From contig NZ_KL448324.1 in the NCBI RefSeq assembly GCF_000709345.1, forward strand, positions 98,709 through 152,986: a stretch of 54,278 nt of DNA, in the 5' to 3' direction. This document shows, one piece after another, positions 41,066 through 50,230 of the stretch (the stretch's first letter is position 1; each line of letters starts with the position of its first letter). Origin of the DNA: Polaromonas glacialis. GTDB lineage: Bacteria; Pseudomonadota; Gammaproteobacteria; Burkholderiales; Burkholderiaceae_C. A model generated the notes under the pieces. That model searched no databases. It was not told the origin of the DNA and worked only from the letters and a program-made list of their open reading frames with translations. The translations under genes and the position numbers were made by a program.

Positions 41066-42100
41066 ATGAAGGTTACAACATTGGGCATCGATCTGGCAAA
41101 GAACGTGTTCCAGGTCCACGGCATTGATCAGCACGGCAAGGTGATGTTGAAGAAGCAACTCAAGCGAGCTCAGATGGCGCCGTTCTTCATCAACCTGCCG
41201 CCGTGCCTGGTCGGCATTGAGGCATGCGGCAGTGCGCATCACTGGGCGCGCAAACTGCAGACAATGGGTCACACCGTGCGCTTGATGGCTCCGCAGTTCG
41301 TCAAACCTTACGTCAAGACAAACAAGAACGACGCGGCCGATGCTGAGGCGATCTGCGAAGCTGTGGGGCGCCCAAACATGCGCTTTGTGCCTATCAAAAA
41401 TGTCGAGCAACAGGCCGTTCTCGCACTTCACCGGGTGAGGCAGGGGTTCGTGAAGGCTCGCACGGCGCAGGGCAATCAGATACGGGGCCTTCTCGCCGAA
41501 TTCGGAATCATCATCCCACAAGGCATCAACAACATTGGTTCGCGCGTTCCAGAACTGATCGAGGATGCCGGCAACGAGTTGCCGGGCGCGTTTCGCGTAC
41601 TTGTCCAGCGCTTGCTGGACCACCTCAAAGAACTCGATCGCCAAGTCGATGAACTTGAAGCGCAGATTCAGGCCTGGCACCGCAACAGTGATCTCAGCAC
41701 CAAGATCGCTCAGGTGCCTGGTATCGGGCCGATTAGCGCCAGTGCCCTGGTCGCTTCCATTGGAGACGCGAAGAATTTCGACAATGGGCGCCAACTTGCC
41801 GCGTGGCTGGGGCTCGTGCCCAAGCAGCACTCCACTGGCGGAAAGTCTAATTTGCTGAGTATCAGCAAGCGAGGGGATACCTATCTTCGAACGCTTCTGA
41901 TACACGGTGCTCGATCGGTGATCTATCACGCCGCAAAGAAACCTGAGTCTTGCAGCTGGGTCAGTGCAGTGGTGAACCGACGGAACAAGAATGTCGCGGC
42001 CGTAGCCTTAGCAAACAAAAATGCGCGAATCGTCTGGGCGTTGTTGGCCCATGATCGGCGCTACGAGACCGGCTACACACGGGTGGTCGAGGCGACCTGA
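41066..42100 (+). CDS. IS110-family transposase (IS1111-like)
   Basis: The 344-residue recombinase has the RuvC-like DEDD domain: LGIDLAKNVFQVHG (Asp), VGIEACGSAHHWA (Glu), VKTNKNDAADAEAI (Asp pair). The Tnp20 domain follows with PGIGPISASALVASIG, the conserved Ser-containing GGKSNLLSISKRGDTYLRTLLIHGA. IS110 proteins form a bridge-RNA-guided recombinase. The ATG at 41066 has CAGGAG upstream. A 260-bp non-coding tail follows, as in the IS1111 subgroup where the guide RNA lies downstream (inference). Confidence 0.93.
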   Translation: MKVTTLGIDLAKNVFQVHGIDQHGKVMLKKQLKRAQMAPFFINLPPCLVGIEACGSAHHWARKLQTMGHTVRLMAPQFVKPYVKTNKNDAADAEAICEAVGRPNMRFVPIKNVEQQAVLALHRVRQGFVKARTAQGNQIRGLLAEFGIIIPQGINNIGSRVPELIEDAGNELPGAFRVLVQRLLDHLKELDRQVDELEAQIQAWHRNSDLSTKIAQVPGIGPISASALVASIGDAKNFDNGRQLAAWLGLVPKQHSTGGKSNLLSISKRGDTYLRTLLIHGARSVIYHAAKKPESCSWVSAVVNRRNKNVAAVALANKNARIVWALLAHDRRYETGYTRVVEAT

Positions 42101-42360
42101 CCAGAATCAGAACGCAACACGACAACAACGAGACAGGAAAAACAAACCAACGATTGCTCAGGCGATCATGAAGTGATGGCAAGACAGGTCAGACCGTGGT
42201 TGGCAAAGCCCGAAATTTTCGAAGCACACAAAGTGCGCCCGACCGATAGAGGCGTCAACCAGCGAATCCCATCAGATGGCATGGTCGTCCCACCTACACG
42301 TTGCTGTTGAAGTGAGGCAATAACCCCCTGGAGGGTGGTACCTCGCAGTAACAGCATCAA
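42101..42360 (+). ncRNA. Candidate bridge-RNA region of the first IS110/IS1111 element
   Basis: No gene fits these 260 bp between two IS110 recombinases. It includes an inverted repeat ACCCCCT/AGGGTGGT near 42322-42341. In the IS1111 subgroup the right end after the recombinase carries the structured guide RNA. No loops were assigned by hand; covariance analysis is needed. Confidence 0.4.
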
Positions 42361-42411
42361 AGTGCCAAAGTGATGTTTCGACGAAACCACTTAACTTTTG
42401 GAGGCTGCGCC

Positions 42412-43458
42412 ATGCAATCTACCGCACAACTGCCAGTCATTGGAATGGATATTGCCAAAAATGTTTTTCAGCTCCATATCGTGGATGCCGAGACAGGGGA
42501 GATACAGCGACGCCAGCTCAAGCGCGCCAAGGTAGCAGAGTTCTTCTCCAACCGCCAACCGTCCCTGGTGGCGATTGAAGCTTGCGGCGGAGCCCACCAC
42601 TGGGCACGCACCCTGCAAGGCATGGGTCATCAGGTCAAACTGCTGCCGGCCAAGCATGTGCGCGCCTTTGTGCTGCGCGACAAGACCGACGCCCTTGATG
42701 CGCAGGCCATTTGGGTGGCGGCCCAGCAACCGCACATCCGGGAGGTGCCCGTTAAAAGCGAGCAGCAGCAAGCCTGCCTGAGCCTGCACCGCATACGAGC
42801 CCAGTTGATGAAGATGCGCATCATGCAGACCAACGCCCTGCGTGGCTTGCTCTACGAGTTCGGCATGGTGCTGCCTGAGGGACACAAGAAATTGCTGCAA
42901 TCCATCCAGGGCGAACTGGCTAAAGCCCAGCAGGACAACCGCTTGTGCGACGTGGTGGTGTTGAGCGTGCAGGAGCAGCTGAAGCGAATCGATGCGATGC
43001 AAGATGACATCGACCGGCTTGATAAGCGGCTGGCTGCCATGGTCAGGCAAAACCAGCACATGCTGGCCGTGCAGGCGATTCCAGGCATAGGTCCGTTGAC
43101 GGCAACGGCATTGATAGCCACCGTTGCGGACGTGTCGACATTCAAGAGCGGGCGGCAGTTTGCCGCCTGGCTGGGCTTGACGCCGCGGCAAGTGGGCACG
43201 GGTGGCAAGACGCAACAATTGGGGATTTCCAAGCGGGGCGATACCTACTTGCGCAGCTTGCTGGTCAACGGGGCAAGAGCCGTCGTCGGTCGAAGCGCGC
43301 ACAACAGCTGGCTCGAACGATTGTTGCAGCGACGCCACTTCAACGTGGTGGTTGCGGCGCTGGCCAACAAGATGGCACGCACGGCCTGGGCGGTCCTGGC
43401 CAAAGGCAAAGCCTTTGACTCACTCAAGTGGAATCCGACCGAGGCTGCCGCGACCTGA
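42412..43458 (+). CDS. IS110-family transposase (second, IS1111-like)
   Basis: The 348-residue protein has GMDIAKNVFQLHIVD (Asp), VAIEACGGAHHWA (Glu), LRDKTDALDAQAI (Asp pair), then the Tnp20 part PGIGPLTATALIATV and GGKTQQLGISKRGDTYLRSLLVNGA with the catalytic Ser. It is related to, but clearly different from, the neighbour at 41066. Start at 42412 follows GGAGG. The short stretch GTGCCAAAGTG precedes both recombinase genes (near 41015 and 42363), so their left ends are alike. A bridge RNA may lie in the 100-400 bp downstream. Confidence 0.92.
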   Translation: MQSTAQLPVIGMDIAKNVFQLHIVDAETGEIQRRQLKRAKVAEFFSNRQPSLVAIEACGGAHHWARTLQGMGHQVKLLPAKHVRAFVLRDKTDALDAQAIWVAAQQPHIREVPVKSEQQQACLSLHRIRAQLMKMRIMQTNALRGLLYEFGMVLPEGHKKLLQSIQGELAKAQQDNRLCDVVVLSVQEQLKRIDAMQDDIDRLDKRLAAMVRQNQHMLAVQAIPGIGPLTATALIATVADVSTFKSGRQFAAWLGLTPRQVGTGGKTQQLGISKRGDTYLRSLLVNGARAVVGRSAHNSWLERLLQRRHFNVVVAALANKMARTAWAVLAKGKAFDSLKWNPTEAAAT

Positions 43459-43865
43459 AATCTAAAGCCAAGTCTGGATCAGTTGATTACGAAATACTAA
43501 TTTTTTGAAGGAGAGCCTGCACCAAGCGATGTGATGGGTCACAGGTCAAACCGGGGCGGGGGCATTCCGAACTATCCCTTGGGCAATAAGCCCGACCATC
43601 AGATAGGAACCCCGCCCGCGAATGCCATCAGGGCCAGCAGGAAATCAAGCCTGCACAAACAGGCCGAATGTAAGACTGCAAGCCCTTTGAAACTTCACGC
43701 CGCCCAATCTTGCTTTCCTTGGGACGACCATGTAAGGGACAGCGGCGAAAGCCGCATTCAAAGTCCGAATGTACGGGTGCAATCTTTACCTTCTATCCGT
43801 CATGAATTGAAAGCCTGGCAAATTCGGGGGCGTCCATGTACGAAAACTGACCCACTTATAGAGGT
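43459..43865. other. Non-coding region between IS110 and IS3 elements
   Basis: No gene recognised. The first part is probably the right end of the second IS110-type element; the remainder may be a decayed gene fragment, with open but featureless frames on the minus strand. Confidence 0.45.
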
Positions 43866-43907
43866 TGGGGGTGCGGCGGAAAACTTGGACTACTTTGGAG
43901 GTAGTTC

Positions 43908-44504
43908 ATGTACTCATACGAAGACCGAATTCGAGCCGTCAAGCTTTATATAAAACTCGGCAAACGCACTGGAGCGACGATTCGCAAGCTGGGGTACCCG
44001 ACCAAGAACGCGCTCAAGAGCTGGCATCGAGAATACGAACAAGGCTGCGATTTGCCGGCCGGCTATGTTCGTTCGAGACCCAAGTATTCAGACGAGCAGA
44101 AAAAAGTGGCCGTCGAGCACTACCTCAACCATGACCGCTGCCTTGCTGGAACCCTGAGGGCGCTGGGATATCCGGAGCGCGAAACGCTCGCAGCCTGGGT
44201 CGATGCGCTTTACCCCGAAACGAGGAAACGCGTTGTCGGCAAAGCGAGAAGCGTACCGCGCCCTCCAGAGCTCAAGCAGGCGGCAGTCATTGAGTTGTGC
44301 ACCCGACAGACAAGTGCGCGGGAAATTGCTCAAAAGCTCGCCGTGAGCAGGGGGGCGCTGTACAAATGGAAAAACCAACTCCTGGGTCCTGAGGCGCCCG
44401 CATCTATGAAACCCAACAACGATTCACCGCCAGATCCTGAGCGGGCAGAACTGGAGCGGCAAGTCCAATCGCTTCAACGCGACATCCGCAAATTGCAGCT
44501 TTAG
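43908..44504 (+). CDS. IS3-family OrfA, helix-turn-helix protein
   Basis: The 198-residue protein has two helix-turn-helix units: YEDRIRAVKLYIKLGKRTGA with PTKNALKSWHREYE, and ELCTRQTSAREIAQKLAVSR with GALYKWKNQLLG. It ends in a leucine-zipper-like coil (ERAELERQVQSLQRDIRKLQL), as in IS3 OrfA proteins that bind the element ends. OrfB normally follows by -1 frameshift; here OrfB is disrupted, so the element is unlikely to move by itself. Confidence 0.9.
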   Translation: MYSYEDRIRAVKLYIKLGKRTGATIRKLGYPTKNALKSWHREYEQGCDLPAGYVRSRPKYSDEQKKVAVEHYLNHDRCLAGTLRALGYPERETLAAWVDALYPETRKRVVGKARSVPRPPELKQAAVIELCTRQTSAREIAQKLAVSRGALYKWKNQLLGPEAPASMKPNNDSPPDPERAELERQVQSLQRDIRKLQL

Positions 44505-44536
44505 CACGACCTCTTGAAGAAGGCCAATGAACTGCT
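44505..44536 (+). pseudogene. IS3 OrfB, first codons before the IS110 insertion
   Basis: The frame after the OrfA stop reads HDLLKKANELL, the expected OrfA/OrfB junction of this IS3 group. It continues at 46114 after removal of the IS110 element. Confidence 0.75.
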
Positions 44537-46113
44537 AAAAAACGCCCATCGTGGCTTTGCCCCGTCCCTATGGCAAGAAACACGGGGATGCCTACACTGA
44601 TCGGTGCCGGATCGTGGCCGTTAGCTTTTTGGAGGCATTCGACCCCGTCAAAAAACGTGGCCCTTGGGGATCTTGCGGACCCAGCTGTGGTGGCGCTTCG
44701 TGCGACCCCGTTTAGGAAAATGATTTGAACCGCTCCCCTGTCTGGCACTACTTACAGGAGGTTGCCATGTCCAAGAAGGGTAAATCGGTCGGGTTGCCGA
44801 TCGTCAACGTCAGAGCCGCCGGCATCGACATCGGCTCTCGTATTCAAGTGGCGGCGGTGCCGCCGGAGCTGAGTGACGAGCCGGTGCAGACATTCCAGAG
44901 CTTCACCGCCGACATCGAGCGCATGGCCGACTGGCTGATCTCGGTGGGCATCACCACCGTGGCGATGGAGTCGACCGGTGTGTATTGGATTCCGGTGTAC
45001 GAGATTCTGGAGGATCGAGGCCTGGCGGTCGTGCTGGCCAACGCGCGTGACTGCAAGGCGGTTCCCGGTCGCAAGAGCGATGTCAACGATGCCCAGTGGT
45101 TGCAACGGCTCCATGCCTGCGGACTGCTGCGCGCCAGTTTCCGCCCGGCGCGCGACATCGCCGCCCTACGGATGTACATGCGGATTCGAGATCGTCACCT
45201 GGACTACGCAGCAGCCCATATGCAGCACATGCAGAAGGCGATGACGCACATGAACCTGCAACTTCATCATGTGCTCAGCGACATCAGCGGCGTGACTGGC
45301 CTGAAGATCATCCGCGCTATCGTTGATGGCGAACGAGATCCCGACGCTTTGGCAGCCATGCGTGACGTTCGCTGTCGTGAGAATTTGCAGACTATCCGCG
45401 CTGCGCTGGTCGGCAACTACCAGCCGGAGCACGTGTTCGCGCTGGCACAAGCCCTTGCGCTGTTCGATGCCTATCAGGAGCGGATTGCCGACTGCGATGT
45501 GCAGATCGAGCGTGTCCTGCAAATGCTGAATGCTGACAAGCCCAAGCCGCGGGAGCCGCTGCCGGCGCCTCGAACCAAGACAAAGCAGGCCAACGCACCC
45601 AGGTTCGATGTGCGTTCACTGCTCCACCAACTCACCGGCACCGATCTGACCTTGATCCATGGCATCGGTTCCAGCGTCGCGCTGAGCCTGATTGCCGAAT
45701 GCGGCACCGATCTGAGCCGGTGGCCCACCGAGAAGCACTTCACGTCATGGCTGTGCTTGTCGCCGGGCTGCAAGATCAGCGGTGGCAAGGTACTGTCCTC
45801 GCATACCCGCAAGACCAATAACCGCGTGGCGTCACGCCTGCGAATGGCGGCCGTCACGGTCGGTCGCACGGAGACGGCCTTGGGTGCGTTCTACCGACGC
45901 CTGGCCGCCCGGATCGGCAAGGCCAAAGCGGTGACGGCGACGGCTCGCAAGATCGCAATACTGTTCTATCGCGCGATCCGGTTCGGCTTGAACTACGACG
46001 ATCCTGGTGCCGATCAATACGAGCAGCGATACCGCGAGCGCGTGGTCAAGCAGCTCCAGCGCCGTGCTGCGCACTTCGGGTTCTCCTTGCAGCCGACGGA
46101 GGCTGGTGTTTCT
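44537..46113 (+). mobile_element. IS110-family element inserted in IS3 orfB, about 1577 bp
   Basis: Removing 44537-46113 joins NELL to RKGLGVDLPLLSN in frame, restoring OrfB with a CT dinucleotide at both borders (44535-44536, 46112-46113). An alternative border a few bases to the right restores KK instead of RK, so the ends are uncertain by about 8 bp. The recombinase stop lies at the right border. Confidence 0.8.
44541..44766 (+). ncRNA. Candidate bridge-RNA region, left end of the IS110 element
   Basis: About 226 non-coding bases separate the left border from the recombinase start, while the right side has none. In the IS110 (IS621-like) subgroup this left end encodes the bridge RNA. Structure was not computed. 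Confidence 0.45.
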
Positions 46114-46116
46114 TAG
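44767..46116 (+). CDS. IS110-family transposase (long, IS110 subgroup)
   Basis: The recombinase has about 449 residues: AAGIDIGSRIQVAAVPPE (Asp), VAMESTGVYWIPVYE (Glu), GRKSDVNDAQWLQRLHACGL (Asp pair), a long central helical part, and the Tnp20 domain with IHGIGSSVALSLIAECG and KISGGKVLSSHTRKTNNRVASRLRMAA (Ser). The start at 44767 has GGAGG just upstream. It is related to the IS110 transposase at 50264-53291 and different from the IS1111-like ones at 41-43 kb. Its stop TAG falls at or over the element border. Confidence 0.92.
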   Translation: MSKKGKSVGLPIVNVRAAGIDIGSRIQVAAVPPELSDEPVQTFQSFTADIERMADWLISVGITTVAMESTGVYWIPVYEILEDRGLAVVLANARDCKAVPGRKSDVNDAQWLQRLHACGLLRASFRPARDIAALRMYMRIRDRHLDYAAAHMQHMQKAMTHMNLQLHHVLSDISGVTGLKIIRAIVDGERDPDALAAMRDVRCRENLQTIRAALVGNYQPEHVFALAQALALFDAYQERIADCDVQIERVLQMLNADKPKPREPLPAPRTKTKQANAPRFDVRSLLHQLTGTDLTLIHGIGSSVALSLIAECGTDLSRWPTEKHFTSWLCLSPGCKISGGKVLSSHTRKTNNRVASRLRMAAVTVGRTETALGAFYRRLAARIGKAKAVTATARKIAILFYRAIRFGLNYDDPGADQYEQRYRERVVKQLQRRAAHFGFSLQPTEAGVS

Positions 46117-47023
46117 GAAAGGCCTGGGCGTCGACCTGCCGCTCCTGAGCAACCAGGAGAAGACCCGGCTGGTTGACGCCCTGAGAGACACCTACACGTT
46201 GCCAGAACTCTTTGACGCGCTAGGCTTTGCCCGCAGCTCGTACTTTTATCATCGAGCCCGGCTACGGCTCGCCGACAAGTATGCCGATGCGCGTGTTGCC
46301 ATCACAGATGCCTTCGAACGCAATCATCGCTGCTACGGCTATCGACGGATGCGGGCGGCATTGGGCCGGCAAAAGTTCAGCCTCTCGGAGAAAGTCGTGC
46401 GGCGTTTGATGAGGCAGGAATGCCTGGTCGTTGCCACTAACAAGCGGCGTAAGTACGGCTCCTACCTGGGAGAAATCAGCCCGGCCCCGGACAATCTCAT
46501 CAACCGCGACTTCCAGGCGGCTGCCCCGAATGAGAAGTGGCTTACCGACATCACAGAGTTCCAGATCGCTGCTGGCAAGGTGTATTTATCGCCCATGATC
46601 GACTGCTTCGATGGGCTGGTTGTCAGCTGGACCATCGCCACGCGTCCAGACGCCGCTCTTGTGAACACCATGTTGGATGCGGCCATCGAGAAGGTAGCCA
46701 ACAGCAACGAGCGGCCCGTCGTCCACTCCGATCGTGGTGGGCACTATCGTTGGCCTGGATGGCTCTCGCGAATGCACAATGCAAAGCTGATTCGCTCGAT
46801 GTCACGCAAAGGGTGCTCGCCCGACAATGCGGCCTGTGAGGGCTTCTTCGGGCGGCTGAAAACCGAGCTGTTCTACCCGCGGGACTGGCAAGCCACAACC
46901 CTTGAGCAGTTCATTCAGGCAGTTGACGCCTACATCCGCTGGTATAACGAAAAGCGCATCAAGATCTCCCTTGGCTTCCTCAGTCCCCTTGAATACCGGG
47001 AAAGCCTCGGGCTTACGGCATAA
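46114..47023 (+). pseudogene. IS3 OrfB, main part after the IS110 insertion
   Basis: From GLGVDLPLLSNQEKTRLVDAL this is OrfB of the IS3 element. It has YFYHRARLRLADKY, HRCYGYRRMRAALG, then the rve integrase core with the DDE set: WLTDITEF (Asp), VVHSDRGGHY (Asp) and NAACEGFFGRLKTE (Glu), and the final YNEKRIKISLGFLSPLEYR. All catalytic residues are kept, but the first codons are separated by the IS110 insertion, so full OrfAB cannot be made. Confidence 0.85.
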
Positions 47024-47052
47024 ACCAGTCCAAGTTTTTGTCCGCACCCCCA

Positions 47053-47352
47053 GCTGGTCAATATTCAATCGGCGCCAACACATTTACCGTCAATGACGGC
47101 ACCTGCGCATGAAGAGGTGACCCCGGTGTAGACAATCTTTCCGTAGCAATGCCCCATGACAATCGGGCCGTCGACGCAACTTGAGGCGGGACACGCCTGC
47201 CCATATAGCGTTCCAGTCAGATCAGAAAATTGCTGCGGCATCTTTGGCTGGCGCACCCATCGCACCAGGCATGATCGCCAACCACGGCTGCCGCGCAGCG
47301 GCCAACATAAACTTTGCTGCGTGCATACAAATTTGCACCGTTATTGGGGAGA
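47053..47352. other. Short region before the KaiC-like gene
   Basis: No confident gene. A Cys- and Gly-rich minus frame (47065-47265, GQACPASSCVDG, MGHCYGKIVYTG) has regular spacing and might be the C-terminus of a secreted or tail protein, but no family is recognised. Confidence 0.4.
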
Positions 47353-48909
47353 TTACCTTTGTCTCCTCGCCTTCGGTTCCGGCGTGTCTTCTTCCGGCCG
47401 TCTGACTATGTCCGGTGACCCTGTCGTCAGCTTGGAATACTCGGTTTTCCGCGGCTCGATGAGCACAAGGCCCTTGTCCGTGATGACGTATTCGCGGATG
47501 TCTTTGCTGTGATTGCTGCCGCGCATTTTTATGACGACCAACACCTTTCGTATCTGGCCATCAATTTCCACATAACGCATCCGGATAATGTCATCGGTGA
47601 GAAACGAAATCACATACTGACTAAAGGGCAGTGCCGTGAATGTGTCTTCCACTTCGACGGTGCTTAAAATCGTGATTCCGGCTCCTGTCAACGCCCCAAT
47701 CATCCGGTATAAAGACTCGCGAAAGTCGGTTCGGAATCCGGGCGCCAACGCCATCTCAAAACCGACTAACGAATCGATCACCAATCGGGTGGCACCGAGT
47801 CTCTCGACTACATCTAGAATTTCTTGCATCGTTTCATCCACTGAAAGATCAAGCGGACGTATATAAAGAATTTCAAGCTTTCCCGTTTTCTGCGGTGTTT
47901 TCAAATCCAGACCGAAGCCAGCGGCGCGGATCATATATCCCTCCGGGCGTTCTTCGAAGATCGCTATAACCGCCGATTCCCCACGGCGAAGACCTTCGTC
48001 AATAAACTGCGTTGCCAGCGCTGATTTACCCGTACCAGAAGGCCCCGCCACGAGGCAACTGTCGCCTTCAAAGATGCCCCCGCCCAACATCTTGTCCAAC
48101 TCGGAAACATCAATAGAAAGCCGCCGACGTCCCGTCGGCCTGTTCCTTTTACCGACCAGTCCCAGCGTGCGAGAGAATGCTTGCAATCCGTCAGCGCTGA
48201 TGCGGATGGTATGCAGTCCTGGCACCGAATCCTGCCCGCGCAGTTTCATGATTTGCAATTTCCTGACCACGGAATTTCTCTCAGCCACTTGGGACAGCCA
48301 GAAGATGCCATCGGCGACGATGAACAGGGGGTTATCGCGGACCTCGTCTTTGTCATATTCACCGACCAAAAACGTCGTGGCCTGCCAGCTGGTGAGAAAC
48401 TGGGTGAGACCTTGGATAAACGACTGCACCTCTATTTCGCTGCCAGCGGCCGTCGCTGTGCGTATTACGGTGCGAAAAGAATCCACCACGACAATGGACG
48501 GATTGATGGCCGTGACTTGCTTGATGATCTCCTCCAGCACTGCCTTCAAATCTTGTTCCAATACCAATTGAGTCAGATTAATAAAGCGGATCGCCTTGCC
48601 CAACTTGGATTCGTCGAAGAAAGAAAACTTTTGCTGGTAACGCAGCATCTTTATGGCGGGTTCGCCTAGAACGGTGAAATAGATCGCAGGTTTCTGCGCT
48701 GTCGCATTAGCAAAAACAATTTGATGGGCTAGCGTGGTTTTGCCGCATCCCGGTGCTGCGGCGATAACGTTGAACGAGAACTCAGGAATGCCGCCGCCCA
48801 AGATGTCGTCGAGGCCGCGTACACCCGTTGAAAGTTGGTGGATCGTGACGCCGGCCGGTTGGCTCACCGCTTTTTTAGGATTGCGGCTATCCGCGTTACT
48901 TTTTTTCAC
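47353..48909 (-). CDS. KaiC-like double RecA-domain ATPase
   Basis: The 518-residue protein has two KaiC/RecA-type domains. The first has Walker A APGCGKTT at 52-59 and Walker B IVVVDSF; the second has GPSGTGKS at 289-296 and RLVIDSL. The catalytic Glu pair of KaiC is present in the second domain (FEERPEG, Glu319-Glu320), while the first has only a single Glu (LGEP). The N-terminus has VTIHQLSTGVRGLDDILGGG, the usual KaiC lead. No KaiA or KaiB is nearby, so a clock is unlikely; such proteins take part in stress or signalling in heterotrophs (inference). It overlaps the 145-residue gene upstream by 4 bp. Confidence 0.88.
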   Translation of the reverse strand: MKKSNADSRNPKKAVSQPAGVTIHQLSTGVRGLDDILGGGIPEFSFNVIAAAPGCGKTTLAHQIVFANATAQKPAIYFTVLGEPAIKMLRYQQKFSFFDESKLGKAIRFINLTQLVLEQDLKAVLEEIIKQVTAINPSIVVVDSFRTVIRTATAAGSEIEVQSFIQGLTQFLTSWQATTFLVGEYDKDEVRDNPLFIVADGIFWLSQVAERNSVVRKLQIMKLRGQDSVPGLHTIRISADGLQAFSRTLGLVGKRNRPTGRRRLSIDVSELDKMLGGGIFEGDSCLVAGPSGTGKSALATQFIDEGLRRGESAVIAIFEERPEGYMIRAAGFGLDLKTPQKTGKLEILYIRPLDLSVDETMQEILDVVERLGATRLVIDSLVGFEMALAPGFRTDFRESLYRMIGALTGAGITILSTVEVEDTFTALPFSQYVISFLTDDIIRMRYVEIDGQIRKVLVVIKMRGSNHSKDIREYVITDKGLVLIEPRKTEYSKLTTGSPDIVRRPEEDTPEPKARRQR

Positions 48910-49343
48910 GTTGAACTACCTTCACCAAAATATAGATCGTTCTTGGACACATTCGGCATGGCTGTGTGCACCAACTGCAGCACTAGTCGTTCGCCAATTA
49001 GTGCCACCAGCAGGCCGAAAAATTCGGCGAGCAAAACAACCTTTCCCTCGGCAACCTCCTTGGAATCAACCTTCGCTTCCAGTTCATCCAAACCCTCCAA
49101 AGAGCCATCTGGCTTAACATGTACCGCATGCAGCCATGCAACATCCGCGTTGGCTGTCGCGAGCGCGCGCGAAAGGACAGCTCTAAAACCTAAATCTCCC
49201 ACAATTTGCACCAAACACGGACGGAGCTTGTCAAGGACAGTAAAGACGGCCAGTGGTTTTGACGCGGGAGATTCGCGCTCTTTCACTCCAATCAAAATGA
49301 GCCGTTCGGCAAAATCTCGTAACATCGGAGTGGTTTGATTCAC
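48906..49343 (-). CDS. Unknown protein co-transcribed with the KaiC-like gene
   Basis: The 145-residue protein is not recognised. It is mixed alpha/beta with LAVFTVLDKLRPCLVQIVG, AVLSRALATANADVAWLHAV, then a helix-rich tail AEGKVVLLAEFFGLLVALIGERLVLQLV. The GTG start at 49343 follows the stop of a short upstream frame directly, and its end overlaps the KaiC start by 4 bp, so all are translationally coupled. It lacks the thioredoxin-like length and motifs of KaiB but may be a functional partner. Confidence 0.65.
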   Translation of the reverse strand: MNQTTPMLRDFAERLILIGVKERESPASKPLAVFTVLDKLRPCLVQIVGDLGFRAVLSRALATANADVAWLHAVHVKPDGSLEGLDELEAKVDSKEVAEGKVVLLAEFFGLLVALIGERLVLQLVHTAMPNVSKNDLYFGEGSST

Positions 49344-49541
49344 CTAGAACTTCCAGGAGTGCAGCTGAGGGAATGTCACCTGATCCGTCACACCAACCTT
49401 GAGCATTCCCTTCGCCGCATCGTGGACAGCGTAATGAATCGCTGATTTGGTTTTGCGCATTCCATTGACCTCGGTCAATTCACTGTCACGCTGTGCTTGC
49501 CGAGCGTCTGCATTGACCCCGAAGCAAAAGTAAACATCCAC
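49344..49541 (-). CDS. Possible short protein upstream of the KaiC-like operon
   Basis: A minus frame of 65 codons (GTG start at 49541) ends with TAG directly before the GTG start of the next gene. It contains MRKTKSAIHYAVHDAAKGML and VTDQVTFPQLHSW. The same frame is open without a start codon up to about 49637, so this may be the tail of a larger, damaged gene. No family is recognised. Confidence 0.35.
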   Translation of the reverse strand: MDVYFCFGVNADARQAQRDSELTEVNGMRKTKSAIHYAVHDAAKGMLKVGVTDQVTFPQLHSWKF

Positions 49542-50230
49542 ACCAACGGCGCCGCGAAGGCGATGTTCCGTTTTGTGCGTCTGTTTGAGAGTACCTGCAT
49601 ATCGATTCGTAGGGGGACTGCTTCGTTCGTCACTGTTGTTCGAACATTACAACGAAAAAGAGAGGGCCCGCGCTGGGCGATTTGTATATCCTGGACAAAA
49701 ATGATAGCTCGTCGCGGAGCGACTGTGCGGACGGTTCGCTGCCAAGAGCGCTATAGGTGCCAAATTTCATCTTGCCACTATTCTGCGCCGATCGCGCATC
49801 AATGCACGGAAACCACGAATCAAAGACGTTGTTTCGAAACATGAACAGGTGGTCTGGCCAATACAGCATAGGTTCGGGGGTTGAGCTTCAGTAAATGCAA
49901 CTGCGGTCTAAGATGAACGATAGGTATGGTGCAAAGAGCTGCATGCAGTCCGACGCGATGTTCGGCAGGAGGAAACCGCCTACGCGTATGTAGGGGAAAT
50001 GACGGGGGCCGCAGTCCACGCCCTGAACTGGCGATGGGCGCACTTCGAGTAAGCGTGAACGACTAAGCAGCGTGGTTGGGGCAGTTCCTCAAACCAAGGT
50101 GCTATCTCGAGATGGGTTTGCCTCAGGCTTACGCTGTATTCGCTGTATACGCCCGAGGTCGAATGCATCGCCAAAGGAAAGGCCAGGTCCGAGTTCGAAA
50201 CGCGTTAGTAACGATATAGCGCATTTTTGG
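49542..50230. other. Mostly non-coding region with an IS5 fragment
   Basis: No complete gene is seen. The only recognisable coding trace is the short IS5-like fragment at 50134-50208. The remainder shows lower GC and no strong structure. Confidence 0.5.
50134..50208 (+). pseudogene. Fragment of IS5-family transposase
   Basis: LYSLYTPEVECIAKGKARSEFE matches the LYALHAPEVECISKGKARTPYEFG stretch of the IS5 transposase at 37486-38766 and then ends at a stop. It is a 25-codon relic of a related element. Confidence 0.8.

Larger units (their letters stand above)
43866..47052 (+). mobile_element. IS3-family element, interrupted by an IS110 element
   Basis: The inverted repeats start TGGGGGTGCGG and continue with AAAACTTGGACT on both ends (43866 onward; complement up to 47052), with few mismatches. 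It holds orfA, and orfB split by the insertion at 44537-46113. No clear target duplication is seen. Confidence 0.85.

Noticed and set aside
40877..41929. 350-codon minus-strand frame over the first IS110 gene
   Set aside because: It is antisense to a clear DEDD recombinase and has no motif of its own.
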